DNA of 64,000 nucleotides from Kofleriaceae bacterium (GCA_018057825.1 JAGPCY010000030.1:1-64000); one strand, 5' to 3'. Numbered from the stretch's first letter, positions 34,551-43,489 are shown. Translations and numbers: made by a program. Notes: a model not told the origin generated them from the letters alone.

Positions 34551-35945
34551 CTACTTGCCGGTCTCGCCGCCGAGGATCTTGAGCGTGCCGGTGGCGGCGT
34601 TGACGATCAGGCCCTCGTCGACCGCCTTGCCGTCGTCGTTGACGGCGATCACGATCACGAACCACCGACCGTCGGCGCGCTGGGCCAGCCAGGTGAGGTT
34701 CATGACCCCGGGCTCCGACCCGCCCTTGAAGCCGACGTAGCGCCACTGCGCGCGATCGATCTCGACGCCGGGGTTCTTGCCGAGGATCTTCAAGAGGTCG
34801 GTCTCGGGGTCGAGCTTGCCGCGCGCGCCCAGGGTCGCCATGACGTTGCACAGGTCGCGCGCGTCGGCGAACCACTCGAGGTCGAGGGCCCGCGGGGTCT
34901 TGCCCCAGTCCTTGACCGCGGTCTCGAGGTCGATCGGCCGCTTGCGGACCTCGGCCAGGAACGCGCGCTTGGCCTTGGCGTTGCTCTTGCGGTAGGCGGC
35001 CAGCTCGTCGGCGGTCGCCGCCAGCTTGAGCCCGAACAGCTCGCGGGTCCGCAGGAACGGGATGTTGACCGCGGGCGTGCCGTGCTTGGCGGCCTTGAGC
35101 GCGGCCTCGACCCCAGCGTCGCCGACGAAGTCGATCAGGTGATCGGTCGCGGTGTTGTCGGACACCGAGATCATCTGGGTCGCGAACTCGCGCAGGGTGT
35201 GGGTGGTGCCGGCCGGATCGTTCTGCATCGTCCCCGACGGCAGGCTCTTGGCCTCGTCGCGGATCGGCAGCGTCGTGTCCCAGGTCAGCTTGCCCTTGCT
35301 GGCGGCCAGCTTGTCGTGGACCGCGAGCAACACCCAGAGCTTGAAGGTCGAGCCGATCGCCAGCGACGTGGTCGGGTTGACGTTCTGCTTGGGGACGCAC
35401 TTCCCGCCGTCGACCTCGGCGATGAAGAGCTGGTTTCTGGCCCCGGCCTTGTCGAGCATCGCGACCGCGTCGCCGTAGGTCTTGGGCGGCGCCTCGGCCG
35501 AGGCCGGCTTGAACAAGAGGCCGGCGATCTGCCGCGGCGAGGTCTTCGTCATCTCGAGGCCGACCCGGACCCCACCCGACGCGGTGTCGAGGAGGTACTC
35601 GAGCTGCTCGGGCGACGGCGTGTCGCGCTTGAGGATCTTGACCGGCGGGAGCTGCTGGTTGAGCGCGCCGAAGATCGTGACCACCTGGGCCGCCGGCACC
35701 TCCTTGAGGAAGCCAGGCGAGAACCGCGCGGTGATGTCGGCCTCGGTGACCTTGCCCGAGGCGATCGTCTCGAGGACCCAGGTCATGGACTCCTCGGCGG
35801 TCGGGCCCGACGGGACCGCGGGCGGCGGCGCGGTCGGCCCGGGCTCGACGGGGGTCGGGGGAGTTGGGCTCGTCGGCGTGGCCGTGCCGCCGCCGCCGCA
35901 CGCGGCCAGCACCGCGATCAGGAGGAACGTCCGTAGGGTGCGCAT
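34551..35945 (-). CDS. Class A beta-lactamase-like serine hydrolase lipoprotein (464 aa)
   Basis: The signal (FLLIAVLAACGGGG) indicates a lipoprotein, followed by a Pro/Thr-rich linker and a DUF3887-like small domain (about residues 50-150). The hydrolase domain has the SxxK motif in IGSTFKLW near residue 197 and the SDN motif in VSDNTATDH near 262. The third motif reads KGG (GFKGGSEPG, about 404) instead of the usual KTG or KSG. Length and linker exceed those of secreted beta-lactamases (about 290 aa). It may be a peptidoglycan- or ester-acting relative rather than a resistance enzyme. The following TPR-like gene lies 32 bases downstream. Confidence 0.85.
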   Translation of the reverse strand: MRTLRTFLLIAVLAACGGGGTATPTSPTPPTPVEPGPTAPPPAVPSGPTAEESMTWVLETIASGKVTEADITARFSPGFLKEVPAAQVVTIFGALNQQLPPVKILKRDTPSPEQLEYLLDTASGGVRVGLEMTKTSPRQIAGLLFKPASAEAPPKTYGDAVAMLDKAGARNQLFIAEVDGGKCVPKQNVNPTTSLAIGSTFKLWVLLAVHDKLAASKGKLTWDTTLPIRDEAKSLPSGTMQNDPAGTTHTLREFATQMISVSDNTATDHLIDFVGDAGVEAALKAAKHGTPAVNIPFLRTRELFGLKLAATADELAAYRKSNAKAKRAFLAEVRKRPIDLETAVKDWGKTPRALDLEWFADARDLCNVMATLGARGKLDPETDLLKILGKNPGVEIDRAQWRYVGFKGGSEPGVMNLTWLAQRADGRWFVIVIAVNDDGKAVDEGLIVNAATGTLKILGGETGK

Positions 35946-35992
35946 GGGGCGTTGCTAACACGACCGCCGACGCCGGTGTCAGGGGCCGGCGG

Positions 35993-35998
35993 TACCGT
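35993..35998 (+). promoter_or_regulatory. TACCGT -10 box for a leaderless start at 36004
   Basis: TACCGT, 5-base spacer, ATG 36004; no Shine-Dalgarno. Confidence 0.4.
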
Positions 35999-36003
35999 CG
36001 GCC

Positions 36004-36195
36004 ATGGACCGATCGCAGCCCGCGCGTGTCCCCGCCCCGTCGACCATCGCCAGCGTGCGCGCCCGCGGCACCGTGCCGCCGATGTGCAAGGCCGACCTGT
36101 CGATCCTCTGTCCGACCTGCGCGGTCGCGATGCTGCCCGAGCACGCGCACTACCGCTGCGCGCGCTGCGGCTACCGCGATAGCTGCTGCTTCTAG
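36004..36195 (+). CDS. Small zinc-ribbon protein (63 aa)
   Basis: The C-terminal half carries two CxxC knuckles 14 residues apart (CPTCAVAM, then YRCARCGYRDSCCF), the arrangement of a small zinc ribbon, with two extra Cys at the very end. The N-terminal 30 residues are Pro/Arg-rich and unstructured. Such tiny ribbon proteins with a CGYRDSCC ending recur in bacteria in my memory, but their role is unknown. It is divergent from the beta-lactamase-like gene, 58 bases apart. Confidence 0.7.
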   Translation: MDRSQPARVPAPSTIASVRARGTVPPMCKADLSILCPTCAVAMLPEHAHYRCARCGYRDSCCF

Positions 36196-36380
36196 AGCAC
36201 CGGACGGCTCGAGCGGCTAGCTGCGACGGCCTTCAAACCGTCGGTGCTCCAGCGCGCCGCCGCCTCGAGTGAGGCGCTCCGGCTGGGTGGGGATGTGCGG
36301 CAATCTTTCGCACCTCGAGGGCGAAGGCCCGGGCCTACCATCGCCCTTCGTCGCAGCGGTTTGCGACGCAGGAGTTCCCC

Positions 36381-39290
36381 GTGCGCGCACCCTTCGCGAT
36401 CCTGGGCTGGGCCCTCGGCATGGCCGTGGCCGTCGCCCCCGCCTCCGCCGCCCCACCGCCGCAGATCACCTTCGAGGGCGGGCTGGTCCGCCCCCTGGCG
36501 CTGTCGCCGGACGGCAGTCACCTCTTCGCGGTCAACGCCCCGGATGGGCGCCTCGCGATCTTCGCGGTCACCGACGCCGGCCTGACCCTCGAGGCCGAGG
36601 TCCAGGTCGGCCTCGAGCCGGTGACGGTGGTCGCGCGTAGCAACGACGAGGTCTGGGTGGTGAACCACCTCTCGGACAGCGTCAGCATCGTCGACGTCCC
36701 AACCCGGCGAGTGGTGCGCACGCTCTTGGTCGGCGACGAGCCGCGGGATCTGGTCTTCGCAGGACCGGGCCGCGGCCGCGCGTTCATCACCACCGCGCAT
36801 CGCGGGCAGCACCGCACCGATCCGTCGCTCGCCACGGTGCCGGGCTCGGGCGATCCCCAGCTCACGACCCCCGGGGTCGGTCGGGCCGACGTCTGGGTGT
36901 TCGACACCGCGGCCCTGGGCAATGCGGTCGGCGGCACCCCGACGCGGATCGTGACCTTGTTCGGCGACACGCCGCGCGGCCTGGCGGTCAGCCCCGATGG
37001 CGCGACGGTCTACGTCGGGATCCTGCACTCCGGCAATCAGACCACCACGATCACCGCCGGCGCGGTGTGCGTCGGCTTCGACGCGGCGGCGCCTTGCACG
37101 CGCGACGGCGCCACGATGCCCGGCGGCAGCCCGGGCCCGGCCACCAACTACGCCGGCGTGCCGGCGCCTCACGTCGGGTTGATCGTCAAGTACGACGCGA
37201 CCCGCGACGCCTGGCTCGACGAGCTCGACCGGGACTGGTCGGGAGCGGTCCGCTTCGACCTGCCCGATCAGGACGTCTTCGCCCTCGACGCCGCCACCTT
37301 GACGACCACCCGCAGCGTGACCGGGGTCGGCACCACGCTGTTCAACCTGGCGGTCAACCCGGTCGACGGCACGCTCTACGTCTCGAACCAGGACGCGCGG
37401 AACGAGGTGCGCTTCGAGGGCCCCGGCACCTTCGCCGGCAACTCGGTGCGCGGCCACCTGGCCGAGGCCCGGATCACGGTGATCACCCCGACCACTACCA
37501 CCTCGCGCCACTTGAACCGCCACATCCCCTACGGCACGGCGACCGCGCCGGCCGGCACCGCTCAGCACAGCCTGGCCATCCCGGTCGATCTGGTGGTGTC
37601 GCCCGACGGCGCGACGCTCTACGTCGCCGCCTTCGGCTCGAGCCGGGTCGGCGTGATCCCGACCGCCGCGCTGGCCGCCGGTACCTTCGACCCGACCACC
37701 GCCAGCGCCAACTACCTCGAGGTCACCGGCGGCGGCCCGGCCGGCCTCGCGCTCGACGACGCTCGCGATCGGCTGTACGTGCTCACCCGGTTCGACAACG
37801 CCGTGTCGGTGGTCGATCTGGCGACCCGCGCCGAGACCGCCCACGTCGCCATGGCGACCCCCGAGCCGGCCCAGGTGATCGCCGGCCGCCGCTTCCTCTA
37901 CGACGCCCGCACCACCTCGGCCAACGGCGAGGCCTCGTGCGCGAGCTGCCACGTCTTCGGCGACCTCGATCATCTGGCCTGGGACCTGGGCAACCCCGAC
38001 GATGACGTGTCGTCGAGCCCGATCGACATCCTGCTCGGCCTGGCCGCCGGCGGGTTCTCGCCGCCGATCAACGGCACCGGGCGGGCCGCCGACTTCCACC
38101 CGATGAAGGGTCCGATGACGACCCAGACCCTGCGCGGCATGGTCAACAGCGGCGCGATGCACTGGCGCGGCGATCGCTCGACCGGGTTCTACGGCGATCA
38201 CCCCAACGACACGCGACTGTCGTTCCGCAACTTCGTCGTGGCGTTCGAGGGTCTGGTCGGCCGCGCCGAGCCGATCTCCGATGCCGACATGGAGACCTTC
38301 ACCGACTTCGCGCTGGCCCTGACCCTGCCTCCCAACCCAGTGCGGCCCCTCGACAACAGCCTGTCCGCCGCGGCCCAGCGCGGCCGCGACTTCTACACCG
38401 GCGACCGGCTGTCCGACGGCGTGCCAGGCTTCGGCTTCACCTGCAACGGCTGCCACGAGCTCGATCCGGCCCAGGGCTTCTTCGGCACCGGGACCAAGCA
38501 GAGCTTCGAGAACGAGCCGCAGATCCTGAAGGTGCCGCACCTGCGCAACGCCTACACCAAGGTCGGCATGTTCGGCATGATCCAGGCCTCGTTCTTCGAG
38601 CGCGGCGACACCTCGCACCAGGGCCCGCAGATCCGCGGCTTCGGGTTCCTCCACGACGGCTCCACCGACACCCTGTTCCGGTTCTTCCACGCCACGGTGT
38701 TCTCCCCGTCGTCCCAGGCCGGCTTCAACGGCGGCGATCCGCAGCGGCGCGATGTCGAGGCCTTCGTGCTCGAGTTCGACAACGACCTGGCGCCGGTGGT
38801 CGGCCAGCAGGTCACGCTCACCGCCGACAACGCCGCCGCGGTCGGGCCGCGCATCGATCTCCTGATCGCGCGCGCCCGGGCGCCCTTCGTGTCCAAGCTC
38901 CTCGACGGCGCCACCACCGAGTGCGAGCTGGTGGCCAAGGTCCGCGTCGGCGACCGCACCCGCGGCTACCTGATGAACGCCGCCGGCGCCTTCGTGCCCG
39001 ACGACGACAGCGGCGAACTGACCGACGCCGCGCTGCGCGCCCTGGCGATGACCCCAGGCCAGGAGGTGACCTACACCGCGGTGCCGCCCGGCTCGGGTGC
39101 GCGGATCGGCCTCGACCGCGACCTCGACGGGGTCCTCGACGGCGACGGCGGCGGCGGGCCGGGCGACGACGAAGGTGGCTGCTGCAGCACCGGCGACGCC
39201 CGGACGACCGACCTGGCGGCGGCGGGCTTGGCGGCGCTGCTCCTCGGCCGACGCCGCCGGCGGGCACGCGCGGCCACGTCGCGGCGGTGA
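36381..39290 (+). CDS. YVTN beta-propeller fused to di-haem cytochrome c, MYXO-CTERM-like tail (969 aa)
   Basis: The GTG start at 36381 follows AGGAG. The signal peptide (GMAVAVAPASA) leads into a propeller of YVTN type over about residues 25-490, with repeated phrases such as LALSPDGSHLFAVN, NHLSDSVSIVDV and VVSPDGATLYVAAF. The C-terminal part has two c-type haem sites, CASCH near residue 517 and CNGCH near 688, in the pattern of MauG/di-haem peroxidase relatives. The end (GGCCSTGD, Ala/Leu stretch, GRRRRRARA) resembles the myxobacterial surface-sorting tail. It should be an exported electron-transfer or peroxidase-like protein. It is convergent with the SCO1 fusion gene. Confidence 0.9.
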   Translation: MRAPFAILGWALGMAVAVAPASAAPPPQITFEGGLVRPLALSPDGSHLFAVNAPDGRLAIFAVTDAGLTLEAEVQVGLEPVTVVARSNDEVWVVNHLSDSVSIVDVPTRRVVRTLLVGDEPRDLVFAGPGRGRAFITTAHRGQHRTDPSLATVPGSGDPQLTTPGVGRADVWVFDTAALGNAVGGTPTRIVTLFGDTPRGLAVSPDGATVYVGILHSGNQTTTITAGAVCVGFDAAAPCTRDGATMPGGSPGPATNYAGVPAPHVGLIVKYDATRDAWLDELDRDWSGAVRFDLPDQDVFALDAATLTTTRSVTGVGTTLFNLAVNPVDGTLYVSNQDARNEVRFEGPGTFAGNSVRGHLAEARITVITPTTTTSRHLNRHIPYGTATAPAGTAQHSLAIPVDLVVSPDGATLYVAAFGSSRVGVIPTAALAAGTFDPTTASANYLEVTGGGPAGLALDDARDRLYVLTRFDNAVSVVDLATRAETAHVAMATPEPAQVIAGRRFLYDARTTSANGEASCASCHVFGDLDHLAWDLGNPDDDVSSSPIDILLGLAAGGFSPPINGTGRAADFHPMKGPMTTQTLRGMVNSGAMHWRGDRSTGFYGDHPNDTRLSFRNFVVAFEGLVGRAEPISDADMETFTDFALALTLPPNPVRPLDNSLSAAAQRGRDFYTGDRLSDGVPGFGFTCNGCHELDPAQGFFGTGTKQSFENEPQILKVPHLRNAYTKVGMFGMIQASFFERGDTSHQGPQIRGFGFLHDGSTDTLFRFFHATVFSPSSQAGFNGGDPQRRDVEAFVLEFDNDLAPVVGQQVTLTADNAAAVGPRIDLLIARARAPFVSKLLDGATTECELVAKVRVGDRTRGYLMNAAGAFVPDDDSGELTDAALRALAMTPGQEVTYTAVPPGSGARIGLDRDLDGVLDGDGGGGPGDDEGGCCSTGDARTTDLAAAGLAALLLGRRRRRARAATSRR

Positions 39291-39299
39291 CGCGCGCGC

Positions 39300-40394
39300 T
39301 CAGGGCGCGTGGTGGGCGTGGCCGCCGCCGGCGGGGGCGACGGCGCGGACCGGGGCGTCGACGGTGAGGCGGGCGCCGTCGTCGAAGGTCAAGGTGAGCG
39401 GGACGGTGGCGCCCTCGGTCAGGGGGCCGGTCAGGCCGATCAACATGACGTGGTAGCCGCCGGGGGCGAGCGTGGTCTGGCCGCCGGCGGGGACGTCGAT
39501 GCGCTCGACCTGGCGCATGCGCATGACGCCGCCGTCGTTCTGGTGGGTGTGCAGCTCGACGGTGGTGGCGGCGGGGCTGGCGGCGGCGACCAAGGCGCGC
39601 GCCGCGGCGGTCGGGTTGTGCAGCATCATGAACGCAGCCGACACCGTCGCGCCCGGCGCCACCGCGCGGACGTAGGCGTCGTGGACCATGACCGCCGTCG
39701 CGGCGGCGGCGACCGGGGTGGTCGGGGCGGCGGCGACCGGGGCGGTCGGCGCGGGGGCCGGGGTGGTCGGGGCGACGGGTCCCGAGGCGGCGGCGGCGCG
39801 GATCGCCGAGGCCAGGACCTCGGGCGCGACGTCGTGCGCCAGGCGGGCCGACGGGCGCCCGGCGCGATCGAGGACGTGGAACTCGGCGCTGTGATCGACG
39901 GAGTAGCGACCGTCGGCCTCGTAGACCCGAGCGTAGTGGACCTCGTAGCGCTCGGCGACCGCCGCGACCTCGGCGGCGGTGCCGGTGATCCCGCGTAGCC
40001 GCGGGTGAAAGTAGCGGACGTAGCCGGCCAGGCGCTCGACGGTGTCGCGGTCGGGATCGACCGACACGAACACCGGCACCACCTGCTCGGCGACCTCGGG
40101 CGGCGTGGCCTTGAGGGCGGCGCCCAGGGTCGCGAGGGAGGTCGGGCAGATGTCGGGGCACGAGGTGTAGCCGAAGGCCAGGACCACGACCTGGCCGCGG
40201 TGATCGGCGAGAGAGAACCGGCCGTCGGCGGCGGACAGCGTGAAGTCGCCGCCGGCCGGCAGCGGCCGCGGCGGGGTCAGGTTCGGTGGCAGCTCGGGCC
40301 GCGCGCGACGCTGGACGCCAACCACGAACACGGTCGTGATCGCCGCGGCGGCCGCGGCGGCGGTGATCGTGAGGAGGAGCGGGGCGAGCTTCAT
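39300..40394 (-). CDS. SCO1/SenC - PCu(A)C copper-chaperone fusion (364 aa)
   Basis: An N-terminal membrane anchor (LLLTITAAAAAAAITTVFVV) is followed by a SCO1/SenC thioredoxin-like domain (about residues 45-200) with the copper-binding CPDICP and the distal His in VDHSAEFHVLD. After a Pro/Ala/Thr linker, residues of about 235-345 form a PCu(A)C domain with the Met/His ligand set (AAFMMLHN, VELHTHQNDGGVMRM, GGYHVMLIGL). Both domains are known to deliver copper to the CuA site of cytochrome c oxidase and are usually separate proteins. The His-rich end (GGGHAHHAP) may also bind copper. It lies 76 bases downstream of ccmH on the same strand. Confidence 0.93.
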   Translation of the reverse strand: MKLAPLLLTITAAAAAAAITTVFVVGVQRRARPELPPNLTPPRPLPAGGDFTLSAADGRFSLADHRGQVVVLAFGYTSCPDICPTSLATLGAALKATPPEVAEQVVPVFVSVDPDRDTVERLAGYVRYFHPRLRGITGTAAEVAAVAERYEVHYARVYEADGRYSVDHSAEFHVLDRAGRPSARLAHDVAPEVLASAIRAAAASGPVAPTTPAPAPTAPVAAAPTTPVAAAATAVMVHDAYVRAVAPGATVSAAFMMLHNPTAAARALVAAASPAATTVELHTHQNDGGVMRMRQVERIDVPAGGQTTLAPGGYHVMLIGLTGPLTEGATVPLTLTFDDGARLTVDAPVRAVAPAGGGHAHHAP

Positions 40395-40470
40395 GGCCGA
40401 GGTCTACCGCACCGCGCGACCTCGCCCAGGCCGAGGCAGCGGGGTGCGAACAAACACCGCAAGGCCGCGC

Positions 40471-40959
40471 CTACTCGGTGGCGGCGAGCTCGTCGTCGAG
40501 GCGATCGGCGGCCCGGGCATCATCGGCGGCGGCCGTGGTGGGCGCGGTGGTCGTGGCGGCAGCGCGGCCGCGTCGGACCAGGCGCGCGGTGATCACGGCG
40601 ACCAGGCCGAGGCCGGCCAGGGTCGCGATCCCGGTCGCCAGCCCGATCGAGCCGCGCGGATCGCCGCCGCCCTCGCCCAGCGCGCGGATCCGCGGTCCGT
40701 AGCGCTCGATGAAGCTGGCCTCGATCGCGTCGGGGGCCTCGCCGGTCTGGAGGCGGCGACGGATCTCGCCGCGCAGCTCGTGGGCGGTCGGCGAGTCGTG
40801 GTCGGCGATGGTCTGCTTCCAGCAGCACGGCGACATCAGGCGCTGATCGAGGGCCTTGGCCTCGTCGTCGAGGCTGCGGCGGTGACAGGCCCCGAGGCCG
40901 ATCAGGGCCAGGGCCAACAGCGTGACCAGGAGACCAGATCGCGGCGCGGGGAGGATCAC
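40471..40959 (-). CDS. ccmH: CcmH/CycL-type cytochrome c maturation protein (162 aa)
   Basis: A lipoprotein-like signal (LVTLLALALIGLGACHRR) is followed by the family helix bundle with the variant active site LMSPCCWKQTIADHDS, where CC replaces the common CxxC, then LRGEIRRRLQTGEAPDAIEASFIERYG, which is the hallmark of CcmH/NrfF. A C-terminal membrane helix (ATLAGLGLVAVITARLV) and a charged tail follow. In Ccm systems it handles apocytochrome thiols before haem attachment. It starts with GTG. It lies upstream of the copper chaperone fusion and near the haem protein gene. Confidence 0.85.
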   Translation of the reverse strand: MILPAPRSGLLVTLLALALIGLGACHRRSLDDEAKALDQRLMSPCCWKQTIADHDSPTAHELRGEIRRRLQTGEAPDAIEASFIERYGPRIRALGEGGGDPRGSIGLATGIATLAGLGLVAVITARLVRRGRAAATTTAPTTAAADDARAADRLDDELAATE

Positions 40960-41020
40960 GGAGAGGACTTGTCACGACGCCGGCGATCGGCACTGCGGTG
41001 TTCTTGCGCACCGGCACGCG

Positions 41021-41137
41021 CAGGCCGAGACCGAGACCGAGACCGAGACCGAGGCCGAGACCGAGACCGAGGCCGAGACCGAGGCCGAGACCGAGACCGA
41101 GACCGAGACCGAGGCCGAGGCCGAGGCCGAGGCCGAA
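41021..41137. repeat. Hexamer array R3 (CCGAGA/CCGAGG, about 117 bp)
   Basis: Nineteen or so tandem hexamers GAGACC/GAGGCC start 3 bases after the RegA-type stop codon (minus strand) and end about 62 bases before the ccmH start. The orientation is opposite to R1, R2 and R4 on the plus strand. Confidence 0.9.
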
Positions 41138-41140
41138 CCG

Positions 41141-41674
41141 TCAGCGCGATACCGGGAACTTCGCCAGCTTGTACTGCAACGTGCGGCGGTGCATGCCGAG
41201 GACCCGAGCCGCCTTCGACACGTTGCCGTTGCACTCGCGCAGGACCCGCTCGATGTGCTCGAACTCGACCCGGGCCAGGGACGGCACCTCGTAGCCGAGC
41301 TCGCGCTCCGGGGTCGGCTCGGGCTCGTCGAAGGCAGCCAGGAGCTGGTCGGCGTGGCACGGCTTGGTCAGGTAGTCGCGCACGCCCAGGCGCATGGCCT
41401 CGACGGCGGTCGCGATGCTGCCGTAGCCGGTCAGGACCACCACCGCAACCGCGGGCTGGAGCGCGAGCAGGTCGCGGACCACCGCGAGGCCGGCCGGCCC
41501 CGGCATGCGCAGATCGATCACCGCGCGATCGAAGGTCACCGTGCGCGCGAGGTCGAGGGCCTGAGCGTGATCGGCGGCGAGATGGACGACGTGGCCGCGC
41601 TCGACCAGGGCCCGGCCCAGGCGCTCGCGCAGGCGATCGTCGTCGTCGACCACGAGGAACGTCGACCCGGTCAC
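41141..41674 (-). CDS. RegA/PrrA/ActR-type response regulator (177 aa)
   Basis: Receiver domain: acidic pocket FLVVDDDDRL, phospho-acceptor Asp in AVIDLRMPG, Thr in VVLTGYGS and Lys in YLTKPC. The C-terminus has a Fis-type helix-turn-helix (NVSKAARVLGMHRRTLQYKL), the arrangement of RegA/PrrA regulators of redox-responsive genes. A short Pro-rich linker joins them. It overlaps the kinase gene by 4 bases (ATGA), so they form a cognate pair. It probably regulates the neighbouring copper and cytochrome genes; this is inference. Confidence 0.93.
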   Translation of the reverse strand: MTGSTFLVVDDDDRLRERLGRALVERGHVVHLAADHAQALDLARTVTFDRAVIDLRMPGPAGLAVVRDLLALQPAVAVVVLTGYGSIATAVEAMRLGVRDYLTKPCHADQLLAAFDEPEPTPERELGYEVPSLARVEFEHIERVLRECNGNVSKAARVLGMHRRTLQYKLAKFPVSR

Positions 41675-42924
41675 GCCGCCACCTCGGCGACCGGCAGGGT
41701 GGCCAGGGCCCGGGTCCCGGTCCCTGGCGTCGAGGTCACGATCAACGAACCGCCGTGGCTCTCGAAGAACGCCCGGGCCAGGAACACGCCCAGGCCCATC
41801 CCGCGCCCGGGCTGCTTGGTGGTGAAGAACGGCTCGCCGACCCGCGCCACGACGTCGGGCTCAAGACCGGGGCCGCGATCGACGACCTCGACCTCGGCCC
41901 GCGTGGCGCGGGTCCTCAGGTGGACCTCGACCGGCGCGCCGGCCGGGCTGGCGTCGAGGGCGTTGTGGATGAGCGCGGCGACCGACTGCGCGAGGTGATC
42001 GATCGGCGAGCGCACCGCGAAGGCCGGATCGTCGGTCGCGAAGGCCACCGCGGCGGCGCGCGACGGCCCGAGCTGCTCGGTCAGGCGCGCGGTCAGCGCC
42101 GGGCCGTCGACCACGACGTCGTCTTCGCCGGCCTGGCTGGCCCGAGCCGACATGCGATCGAGGACCGCCTGGCACCGGCCGACCTCGTCGAGGATGAGCG
42201 CCAGATCGTCGGCCAGGGCCGGGGCGGTCCGGCGGGCCGCCAGGTGAGCGTCGTGGGCCGCGACCGCGATCGTCGTGAGCGGGCTGCCCAGCTCGTGGGC
42301 GGCGCCAGCCGCCAAGGCGGTCAGCGAGGCCAGGCGGGCGTTGCGAGCCGCGGTCTCGCGCAGCTCGGCGATCTGGGCGCGCTGCCGGGCCAGGGCGTCG
42401 ACCATGCGGCGCACGAAGAACGCGGTCAGGAGCGCGCCCAGCGCGAACGCGACCCACATGCCGGACAGGTGGGCGCCCATGCCGGCGTCGTGGCCGTGGT
42501 GGTGGCCGGTGGTCGGCGCCGGCGGCGCCGGCATCGCGAACAGCGCGGCGTAGCCAGCCAGCGCCAGCGTGGTGATCGCCGTCGTCCACCGCGCGCTCAG
42601 CACCACCACCGACAGCACGATGAAGACCAGATAGAGGATCGTGAAGGGGTTGAGCGGCCCGCCCGACGACGCCAGCAGCACGGTCAAGAGCACGACGTCG
42701 ATCGCGAGCACCGGACCGAGGCGACGCGACGGCTCAGGCCCGGGCGCGGCCAGCCACAGGTTCGACGCCACGCCGGCCACCACCGCGAGGCCGAAGGCGA
42801 GCCAGGTCCCGGTGGCGCCCAGCGCCGGCGCGATCACCAGGGCCGCGGCCTGGCCGGCGAGCAGCACCCAGCGCAGCCGGATCAACCAGCGCACCGAGGC
42901 GTCGGGCTCGAGCTCGCGAGGCAT
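41671..42924 (-). CDS. RegB/PrrB-type membrane sensor histidine kinase (417 aa)
   Basis: About six hydrophobic segments occur in the first 200 residues. The motif SSGGPLNPFTILYLV corresponds to the quinone-sensing signature of RegB. The H-box is LAAGAAHELGSPLTTIAV, followed by an N-box (ALIHNALDASPAG) and G-boxes (DRGPGLEPDV, GRGMGLGVFLA). A His-rich loop (TGHHHGHDAGMGAH) sits between two membrane helices, probably outside. It should sense redox state through quinones, possibly copper through the loop. The ATG 42924 is preferred to the upstream TTG 42960. Confidence 0.92.
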   Translation of the reverse strand: MPRELEPDASVRWLIRLRWVLLAGQAAALVIAPALGATGTWLAFGLAVVAGVASNLWLAAPGPEPSRRLGPVLAIDVVLLTVLLASSGGPLNPFTILYLVFIVLSVVVLSARWTTAITTLALAGYAALFAMPAPPAPTTGHHHGHDAGMGAHLSGMWVAFALGALLTAFFVRRMVDALARQRAQIAELRETAARNARLASLTALAAGAAHELGSPLTTIAVAAHDAHLAARRTAPALADDLALILDEVGRCQAVLDRMSARASQAGEDDVVVDGPALTARLTEQLGPSRAAAVAFATDDPAFAVRSPIDHLAQSVAALIHNALDASPAGAPVEVHLRTRATRAEVEVVDRGPGLEPDVVARVGEPFFTTKQPGRGMGLGVFLARAFFESHGGSLIVTSTPGTGTRALATLPVAEVAA

Positions 42925-43008
42925 CGCCGGCAATGTGGCGAAGCCGTCGGCCGACGGCAACCGCCGCGGGTGCGCAAGAATGCCGCACGCCCCACCGCCG
43001 CGTCGGAC

Positions 43009-43482
43009 TCAGTGCGCGCCCAGGTCGACGCCCTCGATCGCGATGTGGCTCTTCAGGCTGTTGGCGATGTAGCAGCGCTTGTGGGCCTCGCGGTGCAGGG
43101 TCGCGACCACCTCGGCGTCGGGGGCGTCGCCGGCCCAGGTCACCGTCGGCGCCAGGGTGATCGTGGTCAACCAGGTCGCGCCGTCCTTGGCCTCGAGCAC
43201 GCCGCGGGGCGCGTCCTCGTAGCGATCGATCGTCAGGCCGCGCTTGGCCGCCAGCGCCAGGAAGAACAGCATGTGGCAGGCCGCCAGCGCCGCGACCACG
43301 CTCTCCTCGGGATCGACGGTGTCGGGCCCCACCGTGCCAGCCGGGATCGCCGGGCCCGCCGCGGCCGAGGCGTGCACCGTGACGCCGCTATCGAACGACC
43401 ACTGGTGATCGCGCGAGTAGGTCTTGGGGTCCATGGTCGCGGTCGAGCGCGACCACGCGAGGCGAGCAGTGTGGGTCGACAT
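43009..43482 (-). CDS. OsmC/Ohr-family protein (157 aa)
   Basis: The sequence fits the OsmC fold: SFDSGVTVHASAA, PEESVVAALAACHMLFFLALAAKRG with the first redox Cys near residue 85, and a second Cys in HKRCYIANSLKSHI near 141. These proteins reduce organic hydroperoxides with their Cys pair. The ATG 43482 is supported by TACGGT 7 bases upstream. It lies 84 bases upstream of the RegB-type kinase on the same strand, so it may be co-transcribed with the redox regulators. Hexamer array R4 lies upstream. Confidence 0.9.
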   Translation of the reverse strand: MSTHTARLAWSRSTATMDPKTYSRDHQWSFDSGVTVHASAAAGPAIPAGTVGPDTVDPEESVVAALAACHMLFFLALAAKRGLTIDRYEDAPRGVLEAKDGATWLTTITLAPTVTWAGDAPDAEVVATLHREAHKRCYIANSLKSHIAIEGVDLGAH

Positions 43483-43489
43483 TGCCCGC

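Noticed and set aside
41021-41137. CRISPR-like reading of the hexamer arrays
   Set aside because: The units are contiguous 6-mers without spacers, and no cas gene is present.
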